A DNA stretch of 64,000 nucleotides from contig NC_080571.1 in assembly GCF_030247185.1 (NCBI RefSeq), forward strand, positions 3,092,001 to 3,156,000, given 5' to 3'. Origin of the DNA: Malaya genurostris. Taxonomy: Eukaryota > Arthropoda > Insecta > Diptera > Culicidae. This document shows, piece by piece, positions 45,641 to 55,945 of the stretch. The position numbers and the translations under genes are program-made. The notes beneath the pieces are model-generated. The model was given only the letters and a program-made list of their open reading frames with translations. It did no database searches and was not told where the DNA came from. Position 1 is the stretch's first letter. Every line of letters begins with the position of its first letter.

Positions 45641-45930
45641 ACCCCATAGTAAAGTAAGTCGTATTCACGACAAAATTTGATTGAAAATTATCCTTAAGTG
45701 GATTCGAACGCGTTGAATTTTCAATTGGCGAGGTTCACAATTTTGAATCCAAGCCAAATTTTACTTCCAAAATAGATTGATCCAAAAAAATGATCCGTAA
45801 AGCATTCGAAACTTCTATCACGATATCATATTCGCTGATATGGACGATCATGTAAAGGAAAGTCATATATTGGCCGATATGTAAAGAAAGTCATATATTG
45901 GCCAAACTAGCCAATTAAAAAAAAAACGTA

Positions 45931-46283
45931 TAGAGCAGCATAAAAGGGATGTCAAGTCAAAAAGCATAGGCAATACTGGCTTAGTTCAACACTGCATAAA
46001 TGTGGGTCATGTTTTTGATTTTGAGAACGTTAAAGTTTTAGATGAAGTACAAAGAACTGACACACGTTTAACAGCTGAGATGTTCTATATAAAAATTAGA
46101 GGAGATTCGAACGCGTTTAACCTTCAACGAGATTCGATAAAGTTTAGATCAGTATACAACGGACTAGTTGACAAAATTAAAAACCTCTATACAGTCAAAA
46201 CAGATAAGAGACAGAGAGAGCGCAAAAAAAACAAGACAGTTGAAAATGTGAAGTGTTGTAGTGCAGACGTCATTAGCATGTAA
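45931..46283 (+). pseudogene. Penelope-like retroelement fragment, C-terminal endonuclease region
   Basis: The plus-strand frame (from about 45931) reads RIEQHKRDVKSKSIGNTGLV, QHCINVGHVFDFENVKVLDE, then TRLTAEMFYIKIRGDSNAFN and ends in a Lys/Arg-rich tail at 46283. The pattern of an H-rich helix, GH-FDFENVK-LD and AEM-IK is that of the GIY-YIG endonuclease domain at the C-terminus of Penelope-like elements. The reverse transcriptase and the GIY-YIG strand itself are missing, so the copy is 5'-truncated. The reading frame through this part is open. Immediately downstream is a hammerhead-like motif. Confidence 0.7.
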
Positions 46284-46339
46284 GTTAAGTGTTAAAATTC
46301 AATGTTTAGAATTAGCTTACTTGACAAATATATGTTTTT

Positions 46340-46400
46340 AGATAGCCGCTGAGGATGACCGAACACCTTAGTAGGTCGAAACGTCCGGTTAAATGCACCG
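46340..46400 (+). ncRNA. Hammerhead-ribozyme-like core downstream of the Penelope-like fragment
   Basis: CTGAGGA (46349-46355) fits the hammerhead CUGANGA strand. GACC (46357-46360) and GGTC (46374-46377) can form stem II, and GAAA follows at 46378-46381. Penelope-like elements are known to carry hammerhead motifs in their terminal repeats. I cannot build convincing stems I and III or a cleavage triplet from this single copy, so activity is unproven. Confidence 0.4.
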
Positions 46401-46557
46401 ATTAGTTATTATTTTCACCGAAAAAAATCGATGACCGTCCATATCAGTTTGTTTGCAGTGATGACCATAAAACAATATCATAGTCGCATACACCAACAAA
46501 ATATCGATGTCGCTGTTTAATGTAGACGAATTTTCACTATTAATATTCGTAGAAATG

Positions 46558-46920
46558 ACGCAACCGACAAACCACACTGTTTTTTATGCACACAACTTTC
46601 TCTTACATGGTTGAACACATTTTATTAAGATGATTGGACTTTAGCCGATTTTGAAGCTACAATATGGATCATGAAGAACACTTCCGGTTTTAGAGAAATA
46701 TACTGATGAGGGATATAATCGACAAACCGCACTATTTTCCTAGAGATAACTCGACTTGTTTCGTGGTTATGATATGGTCACATTTAAAAGGGTTCGTTCC
46801 AAAAAAATAATTGTATCATGGTTAACACTTCCGGTGTAACCGAATAATGGACGCAATCGACAAACTGCACTCTTCTCTATACGCTCAATTTTACCAAAGG
46901 TGACTAAACCGATTTTGATA
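46558..46920. repeat. Degenerate tandem repeat, about 150-bp units
   Basis: The words GACGCAACCGACAAACCACACT (46557), ATAATCGACAAACCGCACT (46713) and GACGCAATCGACAAACTGCACT (46851) head three units that also share ACTTCCGGTTTTAGAG / ACTTCCGGTGTAACCG. Noncoding. Confidence 0.65.
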
Positions 46921-48850
46921 TACTTGGGCTCGATGGAATGCTGGGTTAACGATTAAGTTCAATTCTATTATTGATGATACTTTGTATTTCGCAAATGTCA
47001 CTGAAAGACGTTTCTTGTCAATTGTTTTACCAACCTTTTGTGAATTATTCGAAACAATCACCAAATTATTGAATTTTGATAGAAAATACATTACATTTGT
47101 ATTACAAGAGAAAGTTATTGTCATGTGACATAACTTTTACCTCACATCAATCAATTTAGAGAACATTGAATGAAAAGGTATTGTATAATACTAACTACTA
47201 AATGCTTTCAATATTTGACTACCCTAGTAGCACCCTCGCAAATAACAACCGTAAAACAACCACATCTGTAGTTGAATTAAGGAATCTATATTACTGGATT
47301 AGAAAAGTAGACTATTATTATAGTGTTATCGAACAGTATTCTGCACCACCAACACACGATCTACGACTTACTGCTGCTACAAATATCGATTGTCCGAGGA
47401 GATCGATGAAAAATCAGCAGTCTTGAACTCATACACAAAGGACGAAATATTTACGCATATATGAACCTGAACAAGCAACCCCATGGAGGTTCACTCACCC
47501 TAAATGTGTATGACGTTGGACTGTGAGGCACTGAGAAAAAAAAACGCAGCATATGACGAAGTCTGTGTCTTGATGATAGTCCCCTATCGGGACTGTCAGT
47601 CGCACTGAATGTACACCACCAGCATAGTCGTTGTGAATCAAAGCATAACAAATGAGCCTATAGTGGTTCGTTCCATGTTTGCCAAACTTAGTCAATAGCG
47701 GACCCAAAATATTAGCGGATGACGAATGGATATTCAACTACATGTTGTTTATGCGTAACAGGTAATTCTCCTTTCATGCATTGTTCCGTATTTGAAGCAT
47801 TATCCGAGCGTTAATGGCACGAATGTGAACACTAAACGGATCAGTATCGAGGCAATCAGCCATTCCATATAGGTTTGTAGGAATCTCTTGAAAGGATATA
47901 TGAATGTTTCACTCCTTGAATGTTTCGTCATCAGACAGAAAAACGTTAGTTTGTACGGCCGTCTGTATGTATATATGTAATAAACACATTATACATGGCC
48001 TTTGATAATTATGCTACTTCCCAACCCACTTAGCAGTAAGCCATACCGAGGCCCCAACACATATCGAAGGTAGAAGCAGACAATAGCGAACATTCGACTT
48101 CGGGTGCCGACTCGACATCGAAACGATCGCTCCGTGAAGTGCTATATTAGCTTTTTATGCTGGTGTTGTTCAATGCTAACACAAACGGCGGCGACGACGA
48201 CGACGATGACGACGCTGTTGATGATGGGCGATGTTGAGTGTACAAGGGGAGAAATAGAACGTACCAACATTGAGTGCGAGACTACAACCGATTTCACTCT
48301 CGCTTGTTCTCCTCTTAAGCCAGGGTCTATCATCGAAAATGGGTATTGAAAAATACACACACAAAATGTCAGAAAATTTGCGATAATTTGCTAGCAGTTT
48401 TATTTTATTAAGATGAGTGGAGGCAACGGTCAATATTAAACAAAAATTCAATGACGTGGGACATAATGCTATGAAGCAACTAGGAACACAAACGACAAAG
48501 TCTATACCTAGAGATGATTATTATGAACCAAATTAGATAATGGATTTCACAATTCAATATATCACCCTATCATCAGTGTAATATCTGCATTAACTTTTTA
48601 AACTTGAAAGAAATACGCTTTGGATCAACCAAATAGTTGTTATAGTTCCAAAATCGATTATAAACTCTGACGTTCAGTAGGGAGTTGATAATACTTTGCA
48701 TCCGAAAAAGTATGATACTCTTAGATCCTAGTATGAATTTCCTAGAATCGTAGAATTCCTTGACGCAGATTGTTGTTATTCTACATTAAATGAACTTTGT
48801 TCGTTTATTTCGTTTGCTAACGGAAAATAAAGCAAGGTCTTGACGTGGAG
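46921..48850. other. Unassigned stretch with a (GAC)n microsatellite
   Basis: A GACGACGACGACGATGACGACG microsatellite lies at about 48190-48214. No coding exon or RNA gene recognised. Confidence 0.4.
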
Positions 48851-48930
48851 TTTGACCTTTCTGTTTCAACAGACTTTGCAACCGATTCTTAGCATTACGA
48901 ATCATTGCATGGCTAATACTACGATCCTAC
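48851..48930 (-). repeat. tRNA-derived SINE, tail-only copy
   Basis: The minus strand contains GTAGGATCGTAGTATTAGCC, ATGCAATGATTCGTAATGC, CTGTTGAAACAGAAAGGTC: the 3' half of the SINE family without the tRNA-like head. Confidence 0.65.
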
Positions 48931-49530
48931 ACTGAGCAAACTGAGCGTACGAGATTCAATGGCGGAAAAAATGTGAGTTAAGTTAGTTTTCTTGCACAGT
49001 CATTATTGAGAGAAACATTTTACAGAATCTTTCAAACGTAATCATTGTTGATCAAGAGGACATTGCCCTGAACGAGGAGGAGGAGGAGGAAATCATACCT
49101 TATATATAACACCATAATCATACATGTAAAAATTTACAACAAAACCGATTAGAAATCATCCTATAAAACTTTCTTATTCATACAATCACGATATGAGGTT
49201 CATGATATAATCCGTATATCTTTCATACGTCACCTTTATGAAATATATGATAGTATGTTACAAAAATCAAAACTATATATATTGGAGTTCATAGCAGAAC
49301 CATTTAAAAGTCATTTCAAATCATTTTCTTATTCATTCGAGTACTCGAATGATAACTCCAATACATTATTCATACGTTGTCTTGATGAAATTCATAATAG
49401 TACGTTACACTATTCATATTTTATTCGACGTTTATGTTCTCATAGCACAGTCGTATGATATCCATATTAAATTCCTTTGGTTAAATTTCATAAGCAAATA
49501 TGATTCTCGAAGAATTTTTTTCCTCAGTGT

Positions 49531-49612
49531 ACTGACACTAAGAATCCTTCTAGGCCAGGGCCCATACATACGACAACTGGTTTGTTAGACCAGCGCCTTT
49601 TACGAAATTAAC
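49531..49612 (-). repeat. tRNA-derived SINE, head fragment
   Basis: On the minus strand: GGCGCTGGTCTAACAAACCA, GTTGTCGTATGTATGGGCC, GGCCTAGAAGGATTCTTAGT. CTGGT/ACCAG pair as an anticodon-like stem. Compare 53867-54048. Confidence 0.65.
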
Positions 49613-50268
49613 ACCTAATGAGCAATATTTAAGGAGAAATTCAAAATTTGGATAAAAAAAAACATTGCTCGAACGCAAGTTTCTATAGATAGTGGATACG
49701 AGTGGAAGCTTTTCAACGAGAAACTGAAGAAAACGCAGAATTCTTGAAATATGTTGTTGCTGTCTAATATGTCGAGTACCTTTCCTAGCATGAAATATAT
49801 AAAACACCACGGATAATACTACTACTATAGCGTTAAAACTTCATTTCTATTTTTTTAGAATAGATGAATTGATAAGGCCTATCTTGAGGGCTTGATTATC
49901 ATTATCATATCAATATGGATAACTCTTGCGATTTATGAGTGACATAACAGTAACACTGTGGTGATAAAAAATATTACCCGATACACCAAATTTTTTTTTA
50001 CACACATATGACAGCTTTTCCAATCTGTACACTGAATCAAACAACCCAAACATATAAAACACTAAGCCGTGAATATGGCTTAAAATACAAAAATTTTCAT
50101 GACAGAATACGTTGTTATATATAAACTCTAAATGTAAACTCAAAACGAAACGAATTCATCATAATGTCTCATCCAAATTTAATTCTAATTCTGCACAGAA
50201 CTTCTAACGGTTGACTATTTTGATTAGTTTGTAGTCGATATTCTATTTCATCAGAAAAAAACATCATT

Positions 50269-50496
50269 TCTGTATAAAATGTTCAAAACGACGTATGTAA
50301 CAATGAGAGATTGCGAAATATTCCTGCGTTTTTCGGTAATTTCTCCAGAGCAGATTAAAAGATGATGGCTTTAGTTATTATTATCGGTAAATAATTGGAG
50401 AGAAGGATTGTTAAGAGTGCCGTAATAATCAAAAGAGAAAGTAAACAAAGAGAATCTCTCATTGTTACATACGTCGTTTTGAACATTTTATACAGA
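50269..50496. repeat. Fold-back element with perfect 44-bp arms
   Basis: The left arm 50269-50312 (TCTGTATAAAATGTTCAAAA ... GAGAGATT) and right arm 50453-50496 are exact reverse complements. The 140-nt loop ends in AATAATCAAAAGAGAAAGTAAACAAAGAG, which abuts the right arm. Same architecture as 3148-3411 but with different arm sequence. Confidence 0.9.
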
Positions 50497-51468
50497 TTTA
50501 AAATATAGAAAAGTAGAGGTGGAAACTTTTCAAACTATAGTGCAAACTATTAAACAATATTGAATTTTTAACCTTTTCCGTTACGAGATGCAGTAAATGT
50601 GATGTCTTTTTGATTTGGAGTGATCAATATTTGATATATATTTGTTTCATGCGACTGATATGCGGACACTTTACATGTGGCAAACCTAACTTTTCAATTT
50701 TTCGCTGAATAAACCAACAATTAATATTGTAACTTCTGGAAATGAAATGAATATTATCCACTATGAAAATCAATATGCGAGTATGGCAGTAGAGGAGAGA
50801 TACAGAAAAAGTAATACGTTGCATCCAAGAAGGTAGAAGATTTGAAGTTTCTTATCGAATCGTACGAAAAAAGCTTTGTACTTTGTAATATTGAAAATTA
50901 TCAGAATGCTGGATTTTAAAATTTAGATCTATACTGGAAAAACGGACATTTAATTTTCCTTTGAATATTCTATATTCCCCTGTAAACCTCATTCCAATAA
51001 AAAAAATTATTAGTATTTACGACGCGTTATTAACTCGGTTCCCGGACCTACCTCTCATATCCAAGGATAGACGACCTAGTGCACATACACATGATTTTAC
51101 TCAATTATACCCATTTTCAACTCAACCCAATTCAATTCAAGCAAAATTGAGTTGACTCAAAGGAAAGGATGAAATTTGATACATATATTAGAATTCGAAT
51201 TTTCGCATCACTCTAACAGAATATTTTTAATGTTCCGTGATATTGTATCATAGAACCGAAACGAATATTGACTTTAGTAGTTGGTTAAAGACTTATGCCG
51301 TTATCGCCAAAACTAAAACAAAGTTCCAACCCTAACTGCTCTTTAATTTGTATACTTTACATTGCATTTTCAATTGTATGTTCTATTATCGTCTAGTATA
51401 CTGTGAATCGGTTGCTCAGTAAGAATGTCGGTTAACGTATAAAAAATACTCAATGAATTGTAAACAGA
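50497..51468. other. Unassigned AT-rich stretch
   Basis: Nothing recognised on either strand. Confidence 0.35.
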
Positions 51469-51816
51469 TCATGCATTCGGCAGCCAACTGTCGAGAACAC
51501 AATCAGCAGGGCTTGCATGGATACGAAATAGCGTAATGACTAACCCCAACAGGCACACAAGAGGAAATATTGATTGAACAGCGTGGAATATATTTTCCAA
51601 AGATACCGTGATCAATGATCCTGGTAATCGTGACACCGGATAGGTAAGGGAAAACATCTTATCAAAATTTAAGTACTGACTTCCATTTATAATACATATA
51701 TCATTTTGGAATTTTCCTGAAAAATATGGTAATAACACATGAGTATCTAAAGTAGCAGATATTGTAGTTTCACTAAGGATAAATTCTAAATCCACTTTGC
51801 ACTTATGCAAACTCAT
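51469..51816 (-). CDS. Possible exon encoding a single membrane segment (unrecognised)
   Basis: A 115-codon minus-strand frame ends with a strongly hydrophobic segment (IFPLVCLLGLVITLF) followed by a short polar tail and a stop. I do not recognise the family. It could be the last exon of an uncharacterised small membrane protein, but no acceptor joins it in phase to the open frame at 52406-52713, so a gene model cannot be built. Chance is a real alternative. Confidence 0.2.
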   Translation of the reverse strand: MSLHKCKVDLEFILSETTISATLDTHVLLPYFSGKFQNDICIINGSQYLNFDKMFSLTYPVSRLPGSLITVSLENIFHAVQSIFPLVCLLGLVITLFRIHASPADCVLDSWLPNA

Positions 51817-52405
51817 ATCTAATATTACACTAACGCAAATATGACTAATAAAAAGTGAGCTGATTATTTCACCATGGATCCGAATTTGTTCTTCGAACTT
51901 CTACCAATTCAAGAATCGAGATTATGACCAATCGTCAAATTCTCTTGCTATATACCTACGTAGGTATCAGCATCAGCAGCAGTAGAAGTAACTCGGATCA
52001 AAGGAGAAAAACGTATATACGTAGCACTAGCGCTCCCCCATTCGCTGCTATGTGTGATGACGATAGTCAGTTCAGCAGCACAAAATGGCCATACTTTTCT
52101 GAGCTCGAGTAAATTTTCACGGTTCATTTTTCTCGTGATCATTGAAATTTTACCTTGCTTTCATAGTTTTTCATCGAATTGAGATGTTTGCTACAAATTT
52201 CAAATGTCAGTTACTCAAAATCGACAAGAAATTAATAATTCCGTCGCATTTTACTGCTACGTTGGAAGTTGATTTTTTTTCACCTCTGCCCAGACTTCGG
52301 CCATTATTGTACTGCTGTAGAGAATCGTTTGCTATCGTTGAAAATTATGTAATTTTCACATGATTACAGCCTGAACTAACTACAAAAAAATAAATTTCTA
52401 CTTAC

Positions 52406-52713
52406 GGTTTAGTTCCAATTAAAGAACAGGACCGTTTGAGCACAAAAATCTGGGAAATTATCGATTTTGATTCACCACTTTTCTCACTCGCGGAACAAAG
52501 AAAAGAGTAAAAAATGTCGCAACACAGAGCACTGTGGCGAACGACGACAACGGGAAGAATAACCTGCTCGTTCGCTCCTGCCTGTACGCTAATACTTTTT
52601 GACTGAATTGGTAGACTGACGTTTACGAAACTGTAGTTCGGTTTCATTCGGATCCAGTTGCTCAGCAGGGCTGCTGGTTTATTTCGTTGCGTTTGGATAC
52701 GAGCCATCTTCAT
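52406..52713 (-). CDS. Possible first exon with a good splice donor (unrecognised)
   Basis: A minus-strand frame starting MKMARIQTQRNKPAALLSNW with no stop for about 100 codons, ending at a consensus GTAAGT donor (52400-52405). The base composition is less AT-rich than its surroundings. No recognised domain. The candidate acceptors I tested downstream run into stops in the required phase, so this remains weak. Confidence 0.2.
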
Positions 52714-53866
52714 TTATATTTCCAAAGCTGACAAAATTACTTTGAAGTAATTATATACAGAATAATAAGTAATAATATAATAATAAGTTTTCTTCAAGGT
52801 CTATATAATAATATTAGGTTTTTTTAAAGGTCTATATCATTAAATTTTAGGGTAGATTATTTTGAATATTCAACATGAACTTCTGTCCTCATTTTACACT
52901 CTGTTTATAGTTTTTTGAGAGAAAATAACAAAATAAATGAACTGATAGCAGTGCCAAACGATATGGTTACTGTTGGAAATCTGTGTCAAATTTTAGGTTT
53001 TCGATGAAATTAGGCAGTTGAATGAACCTAATTTCTCATACAGGCTCCTGTGGACGACCACCTAAGAAAAAAACGGAATATCTAATCTAATATTTTACCA
53101 TACGAAAAACTAGCTTTCGCGAGCACATGGTAACAGGTACCATTTGATCTGTCCTAAAACCTATTTCATGTGTCATCTGTATCTGGAGCGTTTTGAAGCC
53201 GTTTCGGCGGAAATCCATTGTACATTTATTTATTTATTCTATCTGGCATCACTTGAACTCTTCGGGAGACTTGATTGCCTGCACAACCACCTAGGCGTGC
53301 GCGTGCATGAATGTGTTATGTTTTCATGCGGCTGGCTTGCGCTATAGTATAGGTGAGCTCTTGTTTTCTCTCCTACTTCGCTCAATGTCCGTTGGTAATA
53401 CTGAGATGGCGCTATGTAACATAAAGAGAAGTCATAGGAGGGTACGTTCACTGATTATCGATATGAGATGCTGATATTCAACAAAAACTTCAGGCTTCAA
53501 TATTGAGTACTTTAATACATATATTAATAATAATTAATACCGTATTATCATTAGGTATACTTATGGAAATTTATGGAACAGCCCACGCTTACACATGGAT
53601 TCCTAGTGAATTTAATCCATGTATGACTTCCGGTTTCGAAAATTTTGGGAGTTAAGTGTTGTGAGATGATGACACAAAAAACATTTTAAATCTTTGTAAC
53701 TGGATTCAAAACTACTCTAATATTTGTAGGTGTAGTAAGTTGATAGTCATGCAAACTCATTTCGACTCCGGTCCGGTTCCAGAATAAGTTTGTAAGATTT
53801 AAAAAAAAAATTACAGGATTGATTTTCACAAAACTAGATTCAAATTGAACGTCCTCTAGCCTCATA

Positions 53867-54048
53867 CGTGCCCGGTCGGCGGTTCAATGTATAGGGCGCT
53901 GGTCTTACAAGCCAGTTGCTGTATGTTCAAATTCCGGCCTAGAAGGATTCTTAGTGTCCGTAGGATCGTAGTACTAGCCATGCAATGATTCTTTACGCTA
54001 TGAATCGGCTGCGAAGTTGGTTGAAACACAAAGGTAAAATTCCACAAA
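53867..54048 (+). repeat. tRNA-derived SINE, most complete copy
   Basis: Head: CGGTCGGCGGTTCAATGTAT, GCGCTGGTCTTACAAGCCAG (anticodon-like stem CTGGT/GCCAG), TATGTTCAAATTCCGGCC (B-box-like T arm). Body: AGAAGGATTCTTAGTGTCCG, AGGATCGTAGTACTAGCCAT, TACGCTATGAATCGGCTGCG. Tail: GAAACACAAAGGTAAAATTCC. Other copies at 41.4, 48.9 and 49.5 kb. Confidence 0.8.
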
Positions 54049-54977
54049 AGGCTTTTTATAGTCTCATACTATCCTATTAAATTTACTCTTGATCTTGGTA
54101 ATAAATTTTGTAAATTGGTAGTTTGATGAATGTTTTAAATTTCGATCTGTTATTCAAAGATATGACGGTAAAAACATATATTCTGAACATACTCTTATTT
54201 GTAGATTTTGTTGTCTGTCGAGGGACTGGAAAATATACAATTATTTGTAAGGAAACCTATTGGAAAGTGAAATTAAAAATTTAAGTATCAATTTTTCATG
54301 CATTACTAGAAACTAGAACTAGAAAAATATGCTGTTGAATTACTGATAACTCGGGTACTCATAATTTATTTCTGGCAATAATTGTCGAGCTAATAGCAAG
54401 TGTTAAACTAATTCCACACATGAAATAAAAATGATTTGCAGCTTAATTTAAAATCGTTTGCAGTATGTCTTCGCCAAATGACAAAAGCATAATTTGACCG
54501 AAAATATGTTTCAACGTGTGCAATCAAGTATTTCGAAACCGTTGATGTTTACTCCGTATTCTATTGGAAATGAACAAAAGGGTTGACGCATTTTAATAAA
54601 ATTAATTGTTATAAAAATTTAATTTCATAAATTTTTTTTCGATTATCATAGTTCGATGAATGCAGAAAATTGAATGCAGAAAAAGTCGTCGGTTGTCGCG
54701 TCGGAAGTTTTCTGTGTTAAATTCACACAAGAGTAGGTGCAGCAATTTACAAATTCCTCTGTTTTAAAGTCGACAGATTTACTCGACCAAACCCGATTTA
54801 GTCAGAGAAAATCGGGAGGATTTTTATTGAATGTCTAGTTCGAGTTTATGTCAACATTCATATTGTTACATAGTTTAGTTTACTCAAAAATCACTTTGAC
54901 TGGAGGTGCGTTCAACCAATAAGATGGTCATGAAGTTATTAATCACTTAAAATTAACTTTTTCGTTTTATTATTAGG

Positions 54978-55258
54978 CAGGCCCGTACCCAGGATTTCGT
55001 TTCGGGAGGGGCCCAAAGATAAAAAATAATGTTACTGAAGATTGCTTATGTACCTAATTCTCGGTGTGCCTTTTACGGGTGTTTTTAACAGACACTTTAA
55101 ACTTTTCCACTGAAACTGTTATTGTGTTACATTTCTTTACGTTCACTGTTTTGTTATTTCTGCAACACATGTCTTAGACCTTCTAGATAATTATATACCT
55201 GTTTTTGATTTCGGGAGGGGCCCGGGCCCCTCGGGCCCCCCCTCTGGGTACGTGACTG
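54978..55258. mobile_element. hAT-type MITE, 281 bp, perfect 8-bp target duplication
   Basis: Left end CAGGCCCGTACCCAGGA and right end (reverse complement) CAGTCACGTACCCAGAG are inverted with a few mismatches. The flanks TTATTAGG (54970-54977) and TTATTAGG (55259-55266) are identical. Subterminal G/C runs (GGGAGGGGCCC twice) stand out. No transposase frame. Confidence 0.92.
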
Positions 55259-55564
55259 TTATTAGGTTGTTAAACTGGTATATTAATTTGAAATTGAATT
55301 TCAAATTTTTTTATTTTTCATCTTTTCACGTCGTGATTTATATAGTGATTTCCATACTGATCATACTTATCCGGAACATTCAAAACTGAGTTCAAAAAAC
55401 ATTTTACGAAAATACACAGAAAACGCAGTAATACAAACAAGCGTTAGTACATATGTTATATCCAATGCACCATTCACATAAAAATAGCTGATAAATATTG
55501 AAAACTATTTAGAAAAATTCCAAAATGGGAGTTCAATGTGTTTGATGTAATACATGATTTACAA

Positions 55565-55945
55565 AACAGCGAGGACGGGTTAGTGGGTTATGGGTTAGTC
55601 GATGCCTTTCACCATAAATCAAATAAACATAGATTTCCCAGTGTAATAGTAATGTAGGTGAGCAACCCGTGACACCAAAAGCGCCGTCTGGTGGAGAATG
55701 GGTGCGTAAATGCTCCTGAAATGCATGCATAAAGTTGCCTGCGCATTTAACACAACCACAGTAGCTAATGGAAAAAAGTACACCCGTAGAGGTGCTGTTA
55801 GTGTCATCGTACAATGGGAAATCTATGTTTATTTGATTTATGCTTTCACGCAGCCCATCTGGGTTCGATCCCCAACCACGCACATAGGATCAGAACGCAA
55901 AACAGAACATAGGTCAGAAACAAAACAAAAAACAAAAATGCAATT
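55565..55945 (+). repeat. tRNA-like SINE head interrupted by a MITE
   Basis: If 55613-55849 is removed, the sequence reads GGGTTAGTCGATGCCTTTCAC / GCAGCCCATCTGGGTTCGAT / CCCCAACCACGC: A-box-like, anticodon-arm and B-box (GGTTCGATCCCC) elements in tRNA order. The downstream A/C-rich tail (AAACAAAACAAAAAACAAAAA, ending near 55940) fits a SINE. The anticodon region resembles glutamate tRNAs but the D and acceptor arms are not intact. Confidence 0.6.
55613..55842. mobile_element. MITE, 230 bp, 28-bp inverted termini, 7-bp target duplication
   Basis: CATAAATCAAATAAACATAG... at 55613 and its exact reverse complement ending at 55842. Flanks CTTTCAC (55606-55612) and CTTTCAC (55843-55849) are identical. 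The body matches the interrupted copy at 32583-33024 in opposite orientation. No coding capacity; superfamily not assigned, since a 7-bp duplication is unusual. Confidence 0.9.

Noticed and set aside
51469..52713. A single two-exon gene joining the open frames at 52406-52713 and 51469-51816
   Set aside because: The GTAAGT donor is good, but the candidate acceptors I tried gave a stop or the wrong phase; kept only as two low-confidence possible exons.
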